A DNA stretch of 64,000 bases, taken from assembly GCA_001487125.1 (NCBI GenBank), contig LN913011.1, positions 124,001 through 188,000 on the forward strand, written 5' to 3'. Positions 54,911-63,882 of the stretch are shown here, one piece after another; within the stretch, counting starts at the first letter, position 1; each line of letters begins with the position of its first letter. This DNA comes from Gabonibacter massiliensis (GTDB taxonomy: Bacteria > Bacteroidota > Bacteroidia > Bacteroidales > Marinifilaceae). The notes under the pieces were generated by a model. The model was not told where the DNA came from. It saw nothing but the letters and a program-made list of their open reading frames with translations, and did not search any database. The position numbers and the translations under genes are program-made.

Positions 54911-55323
54911 TTTTTGAGATTTAAAAATTCTTGATAATCCCTTACATAATCCGTTTCGTCATACTCCATCGAAGCCAAAACCAAACAGACCGAACCGGAG
55001 GAAAAATCATCCAATGTTCTCCATATTCCCGGAACGATTAACAAGCCTTGATAAGGGCGGTTTAATGTGAAAGTACGTTTCACGTCTCCGTCATCGAGAG
55101 TAACATTGAAACTACCGCTTGCCGCAATTATCAATTGATACAAATTTTTATGAGCGTGCCCTCCTCTTGATTCTCCTCCCGGAATATCGTATAAATAGTA
55201 AGCCCGTCTAATCGCGAAAGGTATGGTCTTGTTATTCTCTACAACGGAAATATTTCCTCTTTCTTGATGGTGTTTATCCAGCTCGATGATCGTACAATCG
55301 TAAACTCTACTCTCTTTCCTCAT
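54907..55323 (-). CDS. FdtA-type dTDP-sugar 3,4-ketoisomerase, HAH motif present
   Basis: 138 residues from the ATG at 55323 (MRKESRVYDC); the longer frame would run deeper into the upstream gene. A single cupin-type WxcM domain is visible: IPFAIRRAYYLYDIPGGESRGGHAHKN. His56 and His58 are the pair thought to be catalytic in FdtA. FdtA converts dTDP-4-keto-6-deoxyglucose to the 3-keto isomer. The gene overlaps the upstream homolog by 17 bp. RmlA/RmlB-type enzymes needed to make the substrate are not in this window. Confidence 0.9.
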   Translation of the reverse strand: MRKESRVYDCTIIELDKHHQERGNISVVENNKTIPFAIRRAYYLYDIPGGESRGGHAHKNLYQLIIAASGSFNVTLDDGDVKRTFTLNRPYQGLLIVPGIWRTLDDFSSGSVCLVLASMEYDETDYVRDYQEFLNLKK

Positions 55324-55723
55324 TTGATAATGATTTAAATAGTTCGTAATCGTAGATATAATCGTTTGCATCGAATGGAGTTGACGCTAATATCAAGGCT
55401 AAGGAATTCGTTGAAAAGTTCTGCATTTGTCGCCAAATACATTTAGGAACGTATAATCCGAAATAGGAACGATTTAAGGAGAAAATCTTTTTTTCTTTTC
55501 CGTCATCCAAAACGACATCAAAACTTCCGGACAAAGCCACGATGAATTCCTCGTTTTTACGATAAGCATGTCCTCCTCGAATCTGTCCGCCAGGCACATC
55601 GTATATCCAGTAGGAGCGTTTTATATCAAAAGGAATGTGCTTCATTTGCTCTATAAAAGATAAATTCCCTCGATTATCTAAAAATTGAGGGAGATGTATA
55701 ATCTCTACGTTATTTAACGTCAT
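55307..55723 (-). CDS. Second FdtA/WxcM-type isomerase homolog, HAY motif
   Basis: 138 residues, the same cupin-type fold as the next gene: IPFDIKRSYWIYDVPGGQIRGGHAYRKNEE. The second catalytic-type histidine is replaced by Tyr54 (H52-A53-Y54). Either activity is altered, or the two proteins form a hetero-oligomer or act on different sugar isomers (FdtA versus QdtA type). The gene is adjacent to and overlaps the HAH homolog by 17 bp, which suggests a tandem duplication with divergence. Confidence 0.86.
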   Translation of the reverse strand: MTLNNVEIIHLPQFLDNRGNLSFIEQMKHIPFDIKRSYWIYDVPGGQIRGGHAYRKNEEFIVALSGSFDVVLDDGKEKKIFSLNRSYFGLYVPKCIWRQMQNFSTNSLALILASTPFDANDYIYDYELFKSLSNEERE

Positions 55724-55739
55724 AATTTAAAATTATTAC

Positions 55740-56846
55740 TTAATCGTTGTATCTCAACAAAAATTCTTTTTCGTATTTTCCCCAATTAAACTCTTCCGAG
55801 ATTGCTTTTTGTCCGTTTTTACCCATTTGGTAAGCTTCATCTTTATGGTCAATGATGTATTGCATGGCTTGGGCAATGGCTTTGCTGTCTCCTGGAGGTA
55901 CGCATATTCCACAGTGATACTTGTCTATGATCAATTCTTTCCATAGTCGAAAGTCTGTACAGATTACAGGTAATCCCATGTCCATGTATTCGAAGATTTT
56001 ATTCGATCCCAACTGTCCCTCGGTATAACAACAGATTCCCACGTAATCAAAAACGACAAGTCCGGCGAGTGCTTTAGAATAATATTGGTCTAAATCCGTT
56101 TTGGAAACCCAATCTATAAATGTAACACGTTTTGATGCCGGCATGGTCTGAAGTTGTTTTTTTAATTCGGGATTAATCTTGCCTACAATCGTATATTTGG
56201 CTGCTGGCACGCGAGTGAGGGCTTGTAAAATCTGTTTTTGATTACTCATTTCATATACGGTTCCGGCATATATGAATGTTTGATCTTTTTGTTGGGATAT
56301 TTCATGTAAATGATTTATTATTGGATAGTTAGGAACGAAATATACCTGATCCGAATATTGTTTCAGATTGCTTACCATATTAGGGGAGACTGTGAAGATC
56401 GCATCAAAGTCATTCAAATGTTTTTTGTAGAAAAAGGTCAGCCTTTTTGATAAAATTTTAGAAAGAAATTTCGGTAAAAAATTTATCTCCGTTATATAGG
56501 CTTCCCAGTTTTCATGAGCGTCGAAAATTACTTTTTTTCCTCTTTTTTTTAAATATAATCCCAAGACGATAAGTTCCAAATCATGAAATTGATATATATC
56601 AGCATTTTGTTTTAATGCATCTTTCGCTAACCTCCTTGGGAATAGTAGTAATTTTGCGCGTTGAAATTTAGATAAAGTTTTTTTACCCCAGGAGACAATT
56701 CTCACACCGTTTAAAACCTCATCCGGTTTATTGTCAGCGCATAGTAGTATTACTTCATGGCCGACTTTTTTCAAACTGTAACACTCTCTTTTTAATATAC
56801 GTGCATCATAACGTCCGTGTGCTACCGTCAAATGACAAATTTTCAT
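55740..56846 (-). CDS. Glycosyltransferase family 4-like protein (GT-B)
   Basis: 368 residues. N-terminal ICHLTVAHGRYDARILKREC is a typical start for GT4-like polysaccharide enzymes. The donor half shows FIYAGTVYEMSNQKQILQAL, YTIVGKINPELKKQL, and the E-x7-E-like region GSNKIFEYMDMGLPVICTD. The product adds a sugar during repeat-unit assembly. It lies 16 bp upstream of the FdtA-like genes and 16 bp downstream of the UDP-GlcNAc 2-epimerase gene. Confidence 0.9.
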   Translation of the reverse strand: MKICHLTVAHGRYDARILKRECYSLKKVGHEVILLCADNKPDEVLNGVRIVSWGKKTLSKFQRAKLLLFPRRLAKDALKQNADIYQFHDLELIVLGLYLKKRGKKVIFDAHENWEAYITEINFLPKFLSKILSKRLTFFYKKHLNDFDAIFTVSPNMVSNLKQYSDQVYFVPNYPIINHLHEISQQKDQTFIYAGTVYEMSNQKQILQALTRVPAAKYTIVGKINPELKKQLQTMPASKRVTFIDWVSKTDLDQYYSKALAGLVVFDYVGICCYTEGQLGSNKIFEYMDMGLPVICTDFRLWKELIIDKYHCGICVPPGDSKAIAQAMQYIIDHKDEAYQMGKNGQKAISEEFNWGKYEKEFLLRYND

Positions 56847-56862
56847 TATTGTTCAATGATGA

Positions 56863-58008
56863 TTATTTTAATTTATCTATAATTCTTTCGCATGCTTTTC
56901 CATCTCCGTAAGGATTTACTGCTTTACTCATTTGATTGTAATAGTTCATATCGTCTAATAGTTCGGATACTTCATAAATGATTTTTTCATAATCAGTCCC
57001 GACTAATTTTACTGTTCCGGCATTTACGGCTTCTGGTCTTTCTGTTGTGTCTCGCATTACCAGAACTGGTTTTCCCAACCCTGGAGCTTCCTCTTGTATG
57101 CCGCCGCTATCCGTGAGTACGATAGTACTTTTTTCCATGAGGTAAACAAACGACAGGTATTCTAACGGTTCGATAAAAAACATATTGATTAGTTGCTCTG
57201 AACCGAAAATGTCGTGAATAGGTTTACGAACATTTGGGTTAAGGTGCATAGGATAAACAAAATCTACCTGAGGGTATTTTTTTGTCAAAGTTTTTATTGC
57301 GTTACACATATGAATGAAACCTTCCCCAAAATTCTCCCGACGATGGCCGGTAATTAAAACCAGGCGGCGATTGTTTTTTAACCGTTCCACATCATAGCCG
57401 CTGTTTTGTATAGAGAGTTTTAATCGGTAGCTTAGAGCCGCATCTTGTTTTATTTTTTCAACTACCATATATAAGGCATCAATCACGGTATTACCCGTTA
57501 CGGTGATTGTTCCCTCTTGTATCCCTTCCGATAATAGATTTTGCCGACTCAAAGACGTCGGGGCAAAATGATAAGTTGCAATTCTTCCTGTAATTTGTCG
57601 ATTTATCTCTTCCGGCCAGGGACTGTAAATATTATGCGTGCGCAATCCCGCTTCTACGTGTCCGACCGGGATTTGTTGATAAAAAGAAGCTAAAGCCGTG
57701 GCTGTCGAGGTGGTAGTGTCCCCGTGAACAAGCACGACGTCCGGTAGAACTTCCTTCAATACATCTCGCATACCTGTTAAGACCCTGGCTGTTATGTCAT
57801 ACAGGTCTTGGCCTTGTTTCATGATATTCAAATCATAATTTGGCTTTATATCAAAAATTTGTAGTACCTGATCCAACATCTTTCGGTGTTGACCTGTAAC
57901 ACAGATAACAGTCTGAAATTGTTCCGGGTATTTCTGAAACTCTTTTACCAGAGGAGCCATTTTAATTGCTTCCGGACGCGTTCCAAAAACGAGCATTATT
58001 TTTTTCAT
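56863..58008 (-). CDS. wecB: UDP-N-acetylglucosamine 2-epimerase (non-hydrolysing)
   Basis: 381 residues. FGTRPEAIKMAPLVKEF begins the protein and is diagnostic. VHGDTTTSTATAL, HVEAGLRTHNIYSPWPEEINR, GHRRENFG and LTDSGGIQEEAP follow. It converts UDP-GlcNAc to UDP-ManNAc. The next gene upstream (2-bp gap) oxidises that product to UDP-ManNAcA, so the locus very likely makes ManNAcA for the repeat unit. Confidence 0.95.
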   Translation of the reverse strand: MKKIMLVFGTRPEAIKMAPLVKEFQKYPEQFQTVICVTGQHRKMLDQVLQIFDIKPNYDLNIMKQGQDLYDITARVLTGMRDVLKEVLPDVVLVHGDTTTSTATALASFYQQIPVGHVEAGLRTHNIYSPWPEEINRQITGRIATYHFAPTSLSRQNLLSEGIQEGTITVTGNTVIDALYMVVEKIKQDAALSYRLKLSIQNSGYDVERLKNNRRLVLITGHRRENFGEGFIHMCNAIKTLTKKYPQVDFVYPMHLNPNVRKPIHDIFGSEQLINMFFIEPLEYLSFVYLMEKSTIVLTDSGGIQEEAPGLGKPVLVMRDTTERPEAVNAGTVKLVGTDYEKIIYEVSELLDDMNYYNQMSKAVNPYGDGKACERIIDKLK

Positions 58009-58010
58009 CC

Positions 58011-59216
58011 TTATTTTTTATAGATTCCGCAGAAATCGAGCATTATTTTTTGAGTTGTCCAAGGTAGTTCCCTGAACTCATTGTGTGCGACGAGCATAAC
58101 AACGATGTCAGCTTTGTTGTAAGCCTCCTTATAGTTAGTCAGTTTGAATACTTTATGGTCCTGAACATTAGGTTCAACAACTAAAATATCGGCGTTATTG
58201 CAGCTTTGCATTACTTTGCTGGTTATGTATTTGGCCGGAGATTCTCTGAGATCGTCGATATTGGGTTTGAACGCAAGTCCCATCATAGCTACGACCGGCT
58301 TACGATGGTTCTTCAATTCGAATTTCAGCATCTCATTCTGTACTTTTTCTGCGCACCAAAATGATTTATAGTTATTGATTTCCCGGGCGTCGGCAATAAT
58401 TTTGGATTCCATGGGAAAATCAGCCGTAATAAAATAAGGATCTACCGCTATACAATGTCCACCGACTCCGCAACCCGGTTGAAGGATGTTGACTCTCGGA
58501 TGTTTATTGGCCAGTTCTATTAATTCCCACACGTTGATCCCGGCTTTGTCACAAATCAATGATAACTCGTTGGCAAAGGCGATTTGGACGTCTCGGGAGG
58601 AATTTTCGGTAAGTTTGCACATCTCAGCCGTTCGTGCATTGGTCCTATGTAAGGTCCCTTGAACAAACTGACCGTAAAAAGCAGAAGCCTTCTCGGTAGA
58701 TTCAGGATTTATACCCCCGATTACCCGATCGTTGTGGACCAACTCATAAATCACGTTTCCCGGTAAAACCCGTTCAGGACAATAAGCAATGTAAATTTTA
58801 TCTTTTAGTTCCGGGCGTTTAGAAAATATTAATTCTTTCATTTTATCCGTGGTGCCGATCGGGGACGTTGATTCGATGACATATAAATCTCCTTCTTTTA
58901 AGAAAGGTAAAACACTATGGGTCGCAGCTTCAACGTAAGAGGTATCCGGTTCATGATTCCCTTTGAAAGGAGTGGGGACCACGATGAAATAAGCATCGCT
59001 TGTCTCAGGTTGCAAAGAAGCACGCAAATATCCGTTTTGAACTACCTCTTGAAGATATTCTTCCAGTCCGGGCTCTATAATATGTAGTTGTCCCTTGCTG
59101 GTAAGTTCTACCACTTGAGGGTTAATGTCTACACCGGTTACTTGTATGCCATGCTTGGCGGCAATAATAGCTGTGGGTAAGCCAATATAGCCTAACCCCA
59201 TAAAACATGCTTTCAT
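58011..59216 (-). CDS. wecC: UDP-N-acetyl-D-mannosamine dehydrogenase
   Basis: 401 residues. The Rossmann motif GLGYIGLPTA (7-16) binds NAD. The catalytic cysteine is C255 in PGCGVGGHCIAVDPYF. IAYCPERVLPGN and the AFKPNIDDLRESPA block of the C-terminal domain are conserved in UDP-sugar 6-dehydrogenases; the ManNAc specificity is inferred from the adjoining wecB. It makes UDP-ManNAcA by two successive oxidations. A 62-bp gap lies between it and the polymerase gene upstream. Confidence 0.93.
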   Translation of the reverse strand: MKACFMGLGYIGLPTAIIAAKHGIQVTGVDINPQVVELTSKGQLHIIEPGLEEYLQEVVQNGYLRASLQPETSDAYFIVVPTPFKGNHEPDTSYVEAATHSVLPFLKEGDLYVIESTSPIGTTDKMKELIFSKRPELKDKIYIAYCPERVLPGNVIYELVHNDRVIGGINPESTEKASAFYGQFVQGTLHRTNARTAEMCKLTENSSRDVQIAFANELSLICDKAGINVWELIELANKHPRVNILQPGCGVGGHCIAVDPYFITADFPMESKIIADAREINNYKSFWCAEKVQNEMLKFELKNHRKPVVAMMGLAFKPNIDDLRESPAKYITSKVMQSCNNADILVVEPNVQDHKVFKLTNYKEAYNKADIVVMLVAHNEFRELPWTTQKIMLDFCGIYKK

Positions 59217-59278
59217 AAATTATTTATATATTAATTTAAACAATCCAGAATACAGAAGAATAGTTGGGTGGAAATAGT

Positions 59279-60562
59279 TTATTGATAGACATCTTTATTC
59301 CGGGGAATACAGTATAACATCAACATCAACAATAAAAGGCCATGGGTTAATAGTGCCGTTGTAAATGTCGTACTTAAAAATGCCAAAGCGACCATATACA
59401 CAGGAACAAACATCAATCTTTCATCTACTCCATTCGATACGGATTCTATTAATTTTAATAAAAAAATCAATATCAGGGGAAACATTAATATTCCTATGAT
59501 CCCGCAATTATAATAGGCATCGGTAAATAATCCATTATTTGCCCGTGTCTCATAATCATTGAAATATCTGGAACCAATTAAAAATTCGATTCCCCCTTCA
59601 TAGGGAGATTCGAATCCCAAATGTCTTAAAAAACCTTGTCTGAAGAAATCGAGCTCGTTATCTTTAACAAAGTCATAATAGCAATAATTCAATTGACTCG
59701 GAATCAATAACATTCTATAAATTATAAAACCGGAAAAAAATTTTTTAAGAAAAATAAATTCCACAATACTCCAAGTACTCATTAGAGCAAGCATTCCGTA
59801 TACCAGTATCGTTCGTTTATACCTAAAAAAATAGAAACCTAATACACACAAAAACAATGAAAATAAAACACCTTTACTACCTTCTATACCAAAATTGAGA
59901 AGGATAACAACTATCAATGCGATAGATGCGATTTTCTTGTTTTTTAAAATACAATAAATCAAAATAATGGGCAATAATTTATTGGCTGCTGTTGCTAAAT
60001 AACCGACGATCGCTCCGACGTTGTATTCTCTTGCCTCTAATCTCAGATCATAAACATCTTTAAGCCCGAAATGGAATCTGAATCCGGTGTATTTCCACGA
60101 TATGTACAGTACGCTCATGCATAATAACAGGCTTATCAGAAGAAACAATTTTTTATTACTATTCGTTTTGATTTGAAATTTAGGAAAAAAGGCGTTATAT
60201 GAAAAAAAACATAACCAATAAATATACAGCAGTAAAACAAACTTAGCATCGAAATCCAAATAGGCTATTAAAGTCGTGGAAGGAACGAGCGATATGGCGG
60301 AAAGCAGTAATAATACACAATTGGAATATGTGATATTTCTATTCATATTCGTGATAAACGGAACGAATGTCAATAAAAAACACCATGATATGATGTAATT
60401 GCTTGTATTAAAATTATTACCAAGTCCCATATAGGCGAATGTATCTGATATAACCAATTCATAAGAATAATCTAATGTTATTCTGTATAAGATAATTGAA
60501 AGAATAATCCAAAGATTGCCGTATTTGCTTTCAAACATTTTTCGAATTGTAATAAGATTCAA
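59279..60562 (-). CDS. Wzy-like O-antigen/capsule polymerase
   Basis: 427 residues with about eleven hydrophobic segments and a large external loop (about 150-195 and again 295-345), the usual Wzy profile. No residues are conserved enough to name, so the assignment rests on topology and location. AT-rich base use and many Ile/Leu/Tyr/Phe residues fit the family. Wzy joins repeat units in the periplasm and works with Wzz (at 47234-48379). The gene overlaps the upstream metallo-hydrolase gene by 4 bp. No Wzx flippase is seen in the window. Confidence 0.78.
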   Translation of the reverse strand: MNLITIRKMFESKYGNLWIILSIILYRITLDYSYELVISDTFAYMGLGNNFNTSNYIISWCFLLTFVPFITNMNRNITYSNCVLLLLSAISLVPSTTLIAYLDFDAKFVLLLYIYWLCFFSYNAFFPKFQIKTNSNKKLFLLISLLLCMSVLYISWKYTGFRFHFGLKDVYDLRLEAREYNVGAIVGYLATAANKLLPIILIYCILKNKKIASIALIVVILLNFGIEGSKGVLFSLFLCVLGFYFFRYKRTILVYGMLALMSTWSIVEFIFLKKFFSGFIIYRMLLIPSQLNYCYYDFVKDNELDFFRQGFLRHLGFESPYEGGIEFLIGSRYFNDYETRANNGLFTDAYYNCGIIGILMFPLILIFLLKLIESVSNGVDERLMFVPVYMVALAFLSTTFTTALLTHGLLLLMLMLYCIPRNKDVYQ

Positions 60563-61197
60563 TCTTTATGATTAATTTCTTTGAACAAAACACTTTCCCC
60601 GTGTCCCGGGTAGATTATTAGTTCACTTTCTTTACCCTTGAAATAATTTGATAATCTATTCAAAGATTCCGATAATTTTTCTTTTGAACCGCCTTTTAAT
60701 TTGGTAATCGTTTTATAACCAGGTATAAGAGTATCTCCCGTGAATAAAAACTTCTCGTCGATACTGAAACAGATACTTCCCTTGCTGTGCCCTTCGGTTA
60801 GAAAGAAGCGAATGAAACAATTATTCCAATTTAGCGGATTACTTGTATCTTCAATATGGATATCTGCCTCTTGAATACTTGTCTGCATGACATTTTCTGC
60901 ATATTTGGAAAGATTCCATTCCGGTAACCGGATATTTTGGGCGCAGACGGATGAGCATATTAACTTGATGTCCGGGTAATATCTTTTTAATTCGTTATAT
61001 CCGATACAATGGTCATAATGTTCATGTGTCAGTATGGCATATTCTGGTTCCAAATTATTCTCCCGGCAGAAAGAAACGATTGAAACAGGATCGGGTGTTC
61101 CCGGATCCACCACAATGCAATCGTTCCGATTCGGGAGCGACACGATATAGCAATTGGAAGAGACCGGAGAATTTATTATTCTTTTTATCTGAACCAA
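60559..61197 (-). CDS. Metallo-beta-lactamase-fold hydrolase (glyoxalase II-like)
   Basis: 212 residues. The metal-binding motif HEHYDHCIG (THxHxDH type) is complete. TEGHSKGSICF, FTGDTLIPG and YPGHGES complete the set of glyoxalase II-like ligands. The enzyme hydrolyses an ester, thioester or phosphodiester. In this place, next to an acyl carrier protein/ketoacyl-synthase group, a thioesterase-like or acyl-transfer-related role is plausible. That is inference only. Confidence 0.87.
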   Translation of the reverse strand: MVQIKRIINSPVSSNCYIVSLPNRNDCIVVDPGTPDPVSIVSFCRENNLEPEYAILTHEHYDHCIGYNELKRYYPDIKLICSSVCAQNIRLPEWNLSKYAENVMQTSIQEADIHIEDTSNPLNWNNCFIRFFLTEGHSKGSICFSIDEKFLFTGDTLIPGYKTITKLKGGSKEKLSESLNRLSNYFKGKESELIIYPGHGESVLFKEINHKD

Positions 61198-61201
61198 GTC
61201 T

Positions 61202-61825
61202 TTAATCCATTACCTTTGCCGGATTTCCCACCACGATCGAATTTTCTTTCACCTTTCTCATCACGACGCTTCCCGCTCCTACGGTTGCTTTATTCCCGAT
61301 TGGTAAACCGGGATAAATAACCGATCCCGTGAAAACGGATACTCCGTTCCCGATCCTGTTTTTACCGCTGACAAGTGTTCCAACGTAAAGATGGGAATAG
61401 TCCCCGATTACCGAGTCGTGTCCCACGTTACAATGATCTTGTACAATAGTGTGGTTCCCGATTGTCGTGTTGACCGATATCGTAGTAAAAGCTCCTACTA
61501 TATTCCCTTTTCCTAATTTGGCGGAAGAACAAATATTAGCGAAAGGATGAATAATGTTGATGAAATGTCCGCCTTTAGCTTCTATGAACCGTGTTACAAT
61601 CTCCCGTTCCTGTCCGTTCACGTACGAACAGATAAAAACGTCTTCCGGTTCTATGGAGTATTCCTCTACCGTTGAAGTGAGGGTGGGTGTGTCATTCGGT
61701 GTATCGAATTCAGATTTTAGATATCCCTTTATCACCCACTCCTTGTTGTATGCCATGCTTTTGCGTGCGTATTCTTCAACGACTTTGCTGAAATTGCCGG
61801 TGCCGATTATGATCAGTTTTTTCAT
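61202..61825 (-). CDS. NeuD-family sugar O-/N-acyltransferase
   Basis: 207 residues. The N-terminal Rossmann-like KKLIIIGTGNFSKVVEEYARK (PglD/NeuD type) is followed by a left-handed beta-helix with hexapeptide repeats (LGKGNIVGAFTTISVNTTIG, HTIVQDHCNVGHDSVIGDYS). PglD acetylates 4-amino sugars and NeuD acts on sialic acid. The likely acyl donor is acetyl-CoA, but the acyl carrier protein module upstream could also supply the acyl group. It lies 4 bp from the MBL gene and 7 bp from the SDR gene. Confidence 0.88.
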   Translation of the reverse strand: MKKLIIIGTGNFSKVVEEYARKSMAYNKEWVIKGYLKSEFDTPNDTPTLTSTVEEYSIEPEDVFICSYVNGQEREIVTRFIEAKGGHFINIIHPFANICSSAKLGKGNIVGAFTTISVNTTIGNHTIVQDHCNVGHDSVIGDYSHLYVGTLVSGKNRIGNGVSVFTGSVIYPGLPIGNKATVGAGSVVMRKVKENSIVVGNPAKVMD

Positions 61826-61832
61826 AACATAC

Positions 61833-62570
61833 TTACCTTAAAGTAAATCCTCCGTCCATGATGAAAAAATTACCGGTTACCCATTGGGATGCGTCAGACA
61901 AAAAATAGATGGCTGCATAGGCGATCTCTTCCGGTCGGGCAAATCTTCCTAATGGGTAATCTTCTTTTATTTTTTCAATCTCTTCTTGCAATGTATATTT
62001 TTTTAGCATCTCGGTTTCAACGAAAGCGGGCTGGATACAATTAACCCTGCCTTTTAGAGGTAGTAATTCCAACGCTAATATTTTAGAGAATGAATTTAAT
62101 GCTCCTTTTGAGGCTGCATACAATCCATTGGAAACTGCCGGATAGTAGGCGGAAATGGATGATAATATGACCACCGATGCGAATTTGTTCAGTTTTTTTG
62201 ATTTTAATAGAGAGCGAATTAATAAAATCGGTGCGAATAAATTAATGTTCATCATTCGATCTATTTTATCCCGATTGACATGCTTAATTAACGATTTATC
62301 ATTAATACCTGCACATAACACGACCCCGTCTATTTTATCAATCCGATGGCATAGTGCTTCAATTCCGGCATCGGAAGTTAAATCGGTCTGCACGGATTGA
62401 TGATTTTCTCCTTCCAATAAATTCAATGTTTCCCGTAGACGGGACTCGTTACGTCCCGTGATGATCAGGGAGGCCCCCATTTTTGAGCATTCTATGGCGG
62501 TAGCCCTACCTATCCCCGACGAGGCTCCCGTGACAAGTATGGTCTTGTTTTGTAAATTGAAGGGATTCAT
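61833..62570 (-). CDS. Short-chain dehydrogenase/reductase (FabG-like)
   Basis: 245 residues. TGASSGIG (14-21) binds NAD(P), the catalytic S138, Y151 and K155 (YAASK) are intact, and PLGRFARPEEIA near the C-terminus is typical of FabG-like 3-oxoacyl-ACP reductases. It probably reduces the 3-keto product of the adjoining ketoacyl synthase, giving a 3-hydroxyacyl chain. Alternatively it could reduce a keto sugar. It lies 23 bp downstream of the synthase gene. Confidence 0.9.
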   Translation of the reverse strand: MNPFNLQNKTILVTGASSGIGRATAIECSKMGASLIITGRNESRLRETLNLLEGENHQSVQTDLTSDAGIEALCHRIDKIDGVVLCAGINDKSLIKHVNRDKIDRMMNINLFAPILLIRSLLKSKKLNKFASVVILSSISAYYPAVSNGLYAASKGALNSFSKILALELLPLKGRVNCIQPAFVETEMLKKYTLQEEIEKIKEDYPLGRFARPEEIAYAAIYFLSDASQWVTGNFFIMDGGFTLR

Positions 62571-62593
62571 GTATTCGCGTTATTCATGTAGAT

Positions 62594-63655
62594 TTATAAA
62601 TATACAAGGTCAGAGCAATGTATATCACCTTGCGTTTCGATGTATGCAGATGCCACGGAGAACCCACCTCCAATAGTCGACATCAGTAACTTTAATTTCT
62701 CTTTCGCTAACGGCTGGTTTAATTTTAACGTCATGGTTAACGGGATGGAACCCCCACTCGTATTTCCGTAATCGGGAAACGTATAAGGAGTCTTTTCTGC
62801 CGGTATCTTTATTTTTTTGCGAATCTTTTCGCATAAAAATTTGTTGGCCTGATGCATGACTAAGAAATCGATATCGTCTTTATTGATATCGTAGTGATTC
62901 ATCAAGGCCCCGATAGATTTAGGCATATAAGAATTGGCAAAAGAGAAGACATCTGTCCCGTTCATTCTCAGGTGTGTCTTGTTCCGCTTTATGCCCTCCT
63001 CGTCTTCTTCCATGACGAAAGAGTCCGGAGTGATAGGATGCCGGTATCCCCCCTCGGGAATATACACGGAGCTGAACTCGGAACCGTCCGTGAGAAAGTG
63101 AAACTTCATTAAGTCGTAATTGTCCGGTTGATATTCCAAAGCGGTAACCGTTCCCGCATCGCCGAATATCAAATAGGTACTTTGGTCGTAATAGCTGACA
63201 TTTTTGGATTGCGTATTTCCGACTAGAAGTAAACCTTTTTTAAAAGATCCGGTTGACATCAAATTGCCGATGATGCTCAGACCGTATAAATACCCGGAGC
63301 ACCCGTGGTTTATGTCAAATGCCATGATGTCTGTCGGTAGACCCAAACGATGCTGAAGAGTACAAGACGTGGAAGGGAGTTTATAGTCTCCCGTGTGCGA
63401 GGCAAATACTAACAAATCGATTTCAGATTTATCCCATTGCAGATCCGTTATCAATTTTTCAGCCGCTTCACAGCAGAGATCAGAGGTGCATTGATCTTCC
63501 TTTGCCCGGTGTTTTTTCAATACACCTACTGATTCTACGTACTTTTCCAGCATCTCTCTTGGTAAAAGATCGTAATCGAATGTCTCTTCCACGCCGGAAG
63601 GAACACAAGCTGAAATTCCTGCTATCTTTACTTTTTTGACTTCAAGAAATGCCAT
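62594..63655 (-). CDS. 3-oxoacyl-ACP synthase III (FabH-like)
   Basis: 353 residues. The catalytic triad is complete: C119 in DINHGCSGYLYGL, H268 in MHQAN and N298 in GNTSGGS. The N-terminal GVLKKHRAKEDQCTSDL is typical for the KAS III family. The length and context suggest a specialised, not housekeeping, member. It condenses an acyl starter with malonyl-ACP. Its gene ends one base before or at the ACP start (shared base), and it precedes the SDR gene by 23 bp. Confidence 0.92.
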   Translation of the reverse strand: MAFLEVKKVKIAGISACVPSGVEETFDYDLLPREMLEKYVESVGVLKKHRAKEDQCTSDLCCEAAEKLITDLQWDKSEIDLLVFASHTGDYKLPSTSCTLQHRLGLPTDIMAFDINHGCSGYLYGLSIIGNLMSTGSFKKGLLLVGNTQSKNVSYYDQSTYLIFGDAGTVTALEYQPDNYDLMKFHFLTDGSEFSSVYIPEGGYRHPITPDSFVMEEDEEGIKRNKTHLRMNGTDVFSFANSYMPKSIGALMNHYDINKDDIDFLVMHQANKFLCEKIRKKIKIPAEKTPYTFPDYGNTSGGSIPLTMTLKLNQPLAKEKLKLLMSTIGGGFSVASAYIETQGDIHCSDLVYL

Positions 63656-63882
63656 TACTTGGACTCAATCAAATTATACAAATCTTCTATGGTTTTGCAA
63701 GATCTTAAATCTCCTCCCGAAATGCGTTTCCCCATTTCATCGTCGACCATGGCAATTATAGACAGTGCCACCAATGATCCCCATTCACCTAAGTCTTTAT
63801 AGATTGTTGAAGGTGTGAATTTTTCAACCGGGGTATCGTCAAATTGTTCTGCGAATAACTGTACGAATTCTTCTAATTTCAT
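63655..63882 (-). CDS. Acyl carrier protein (specialised)
   Basis: 75 residues, a typical size. The phosphopantetheine-bearing serine is S36 in LGEWGSLVALSI; the common DSL triplet is GSL here, the serine itself being retained. Helix pattern and acidic character fit the family. It carries the growing acyl chain for the adjoining ketoacyl synthase III and SDR. The ATG overlaps the stop of the gene to its right (ATGA), so the operon continues beyond the window. Confidence 0.88.
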   Translation of the reverse strand: MKLEEFVQLFAEQFDDTPVEKFTPSTIYKDLGEWGSLVALSIIAMVDDEMGKRISGGDLRSCKTIEDLYNLIESK

